Assembly: GCF_020742345.1 (NCBI RefSeq)
Contig: NZ_DYXC01000101.1
Coordinates: 1 to 14,140 of the forward strand
Origin: Enteractinococcus helveticum
GTDB lineage: Bacteria; Actinomycetota; Actinomycetes; Actinomycetales; Micrococcaceae
Direction: 5' to 3'
Length of the DNA: 14,140 nucleotides
Shown here: positions 12,759 through 14,140 of the stretch, piece after piece
How the letters are laid out: each line of letters opens with the position of its first letter
Numbering within the stretch: position 1 is the stretch's first letter
Notes under the pieces: model-generated
Told to the model about the DNA's origin: nothing
Database searches by the model: none
The model's input: the letters and a program-made list of their open reading frames with translations, nothing else
Made by a program: the position numbers and the translations under genes

Positions 12759-13805
12759 TTGAGTAACAACGTACTAGATCTCGCCCTCATCCCAGGCGAT
12801 GGCATCGGACCCGAAGTCACCGCCGAAGCACTCAAAGTGCTCAAAGCCGCCATTGGTGAAGACAACGTCAAAACCACCGAATACGACCTGGGCGCTGAGC
12901 ACTGGTTAGAAACCGGCGAAACGCTCACCGATGAGACCCTAGAGGCCATTGGCGGACACCAGGCGATCTTATTCGGCGCCGTTGGTGCTGCACCAAATGA
13001 CACCCGCATCCCATCTGGTCTGCTGGAACGTGAGATCCTGCTCAAACTCCGCTTTACATTTGACCACGCGGTGAACTTCCGCCCCTCGGTACTCTACCCG
13101 GGCGCCACTTCACCGCTAGCCAACCCTGGAAATATTGATTTCGTCGTCTTTCGTGAAGGCACCGAAGGCCTCTACGTTGGCAACGGTGGTTCCATGCGCA
13201 CCGGGACCAAAAACGAAGTGGCCAACGAAACATCCGTGAACACCGCCTACGGTGTTGAACGCGTGGTCCGTGCCGCATTTGAATACGCCCAGGGCCGGGA
13301 ACGCAAACACGTCACCCTGCTACACAAGCACAACGTATTGGTCCATGCCGGTCACCTATGGAACCGCATCGTCAATGAAGTTGGCCAAGAATTCCCACAG
13401 GTCACCCACGATTACCTGCACGTGGATGCCGCCATGATCTTTTTGACCACCGACCCGGGCCGCTTTGACGTGATTTTGACCGATAACATGTTCGGCGATA
13501 TCGTCACCGACCTAGCCGCTGCCGTCACCGGCGGCATTGGGCTGGCCGCTTCCGGCAACCTGAACATCAACGGCACCGCACCATCGATGTATGAGCCAGT
13601 TCACGGCTCAGCACCAGATATCGCCGGCCAACAGAAAGCCGACCCAACCGCAGCTATCCTATCGGCAGCCATTTTGTTGGAACAAGAAGGCTATGCAGAT
13701 GCGGCCCTGCGAGTCAATAAGGCAGTATGGGAAGACCTCGCCGCACGCGATAACACCACCCGCACTACCCAGGAAGTGGGCGACGCGATCGCAGCTGCAG
13801 TCTGA
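12759..13805 (+). CDS. leuB: 3-isopropylmalate dehydrogenase
   Basis: LeuB carries out NAD-dependent oxidative decarboxylation of 3-isopropylmalate to 2-oxoisocaproate, the third step of leucine synthesis. It belongs to the metal-dependent beta-decarboxylating dehydrogenases. The motifs are IPGDGIGPEV near the N-terminus, GAVGAAPND, LLKLRFTFDHAVNFRP (the Arg-containing substrate segment in its actinobacterial form), VFREGTEGLYVGNGG, LLHKHNVL (catalytic Lys), HVDAAMIFL and ILTDNMFGDIVTDLAA (metal-binding Asp residues), and PVHGSAPDIAG with the cofactor-binding ADPTAAILS. The 348 residues match the family. The start is TTG at 12759, with AGAAGG 9 nt upstream; no ATG or GTG precedes the conserved N-terminus. 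It lies 14 nt after metG, and ilvE follows after 65 nt without a clear terminator, so serA-metG-leuB-ilvE probably form one operon. Confidence 0.97.
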   Translation: MSNNVLDLALIPGDGIGPEVTAEALKVLKAAIGEDNVKTTEYDLGAEHWLETGETLTDETLEAIGGHQAILFGAVGAAPNDTRIPSGLLEREILLKLRFTFDHAVNFRPSVLYPGATSPLANPGNIDFVVFREGTEGLYVGNGGSMRTGTKNEVANETSVNTAYGVERVVRAAFEYAQGRERKHVTLLHKHNVLVHAGHLWNRIVNEVGQEFPQVTHDYLHVDAAMIFLTTDPGRFDVILTDNMFGDIVTDLAAAVTGGIGLAASGNLNINGTAPSMYEPVHGSAPDIAGQQKADPTAAILSAAILLEQEGYADAALRVNKAVWEDLAARDNTTRTTQEVGDAIAAAV

Positions 13806-13870
13806 CGACGCACACCCCGGCAGCATTTTTAAAGAATTTTCGCCCGGCAGGGCCGGCAGAAAGGTCAATC

Positions 13871-14140
13871 ATGGAATTTCAATACCAACCCAATCCAAAG
13901 CCATTTGCAGAGGCAGACCGTGCCAAAGTACTAGCTGACCCGGGATTTGGACACTACTTCACCGATCACATGGTGACCATTGAATGGACCGCCGATGTCG
14001 AAGGCCAGAACAAAGCATTTGAGGCCGGAGAATACCTCAACATGGTCGGGAACTGGTCCAATGCTCGTATTGAACCATTCGGTCCACTGTCGCTGAGCCC
14101 TGCGGCTGCCGTGCTGCATTACGCCCAGGAAATCTTTGAA
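13871..14140 (+). CDS. ilvE: Branched-chain amino acid aminotransferase, N-terminal part (3' truncated by window edge)
   Basis: This PLP-dependent class IV aminotransferase does the last step of valine, leucine and isoleucine synthesis, with glutamate as amino donor. The first 90 codons are visible and open to the window end. GFGHYFTDHMVTIEW near residues 25-40, GNWSNARIEPFGPLSLSP and the closing AVLHYAQEIFE are characteristic of bacterial IlvE; the catalytic Lys lies beyond the window. ATG 13871 has AGAAAGG 6 nt upstream. It follows leuB by 65 nt. That gap holds only weak GC-rich repeats (CCGGCAGGGCCGG), so cotranscription with leuB is likely. Confidence 0.96.
   Translation, partial: MEFQYQPNPKPFAEADRAKVLADPGFGHYFTDHMVTIEWTADVEGQNKAFEAGEYLNMVGNWSNARIEPFGPLSLSPAAAVLHYAQEIFE

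Noticed and set aside
1..14140. CRISPR arrays, tRNA/rRNA genes, insertion sequences or phage attachment sites
   Set aside because: No regularly spaced direct repeats, cloverleaf-like or rRNA-like sequence, transposase or integrase motifs were seen on either strand.

Overview
The window is a stretch of actinobacterial chromosome, most likely from Micrococcales (a Micrococcaceae-like organism). I infer this from the look of the proteins, the ilvB-ilvN-ilvC / serA / leuB / ilvE gene grouping, the frequent GTG and TTG starts, the lipoprotein style and a base composition that looks moderately rather than extremely GC-rich. No mobile element, CRISPR array, tRNA or rRNA was found.

Both ends hold branched-chain amino acid (BCAA) biosynthesis. 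Positions 1-2086 carry the 3' end of ilvB (acetolactate synthase large subunit), then ilvN and ilvC in tight succession, closed by a strong hairpin at 2108-2140. Positions 9548-14140 carry serA, metG (overlapping serA by 4 bp), leuB and the first 90 codons of ilvE. The two blocks supply the valine/isoleucine/leucine route (IlvBN, IlvC, LeuB, IlvE), the committed step of serine synthesis (SerA) and methionyl-tRNA synthetase.

Between them lie about 7.4 kb of accessory genes. First come a DUF4870-type membrane protein (2252-2863, +) and a lipoprotein (2963-3481, -). Next is a zone of decay on the minus strand: a carboxymuconolactone decarboxylase (CMD) family gene remnant (3622-3826) abuts a broken Fic-family gene (3827-4845). 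The Fic gene has an in-frame stop, a one-base deletion inside its HPFxxGNGR active-site motif, and a C-terminus cut off at the remnant. Upstream of that is an apparently stress/regulator-type cluster on the minus strand: an ArsR-family regulator (6573-6905), an SRPBCC/AHSA1 protein overlapping it by 8 bp, a second SRPBCC paralogue, and an intact CMD-family gene. A good sigma70-like promoter and a 38-bp imperfect palindrome sit directly upstream of the ArsR gene, so it is probably autoregulated.

Divergent from the ArsR gene is a GlcD/D-lactate dehydrogenase-type FAD-linked oxidase (7133-8542, +), preceded by a perfect 14-bp palindrome. A RibD-C/dihydrofolate-reductase-like protein (8593-9186, -) follows, then a 361-bp divergent intergenic region with an extended inverted repeat ahead of serA.

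I see no clearly novel multi-gene system. The most notable items are the Fic/CMD rearrangement, the ArsR operator, a terminator with almost no room for a promoter between SRPBCC and CMD, and the structured DNA upstream of serA.
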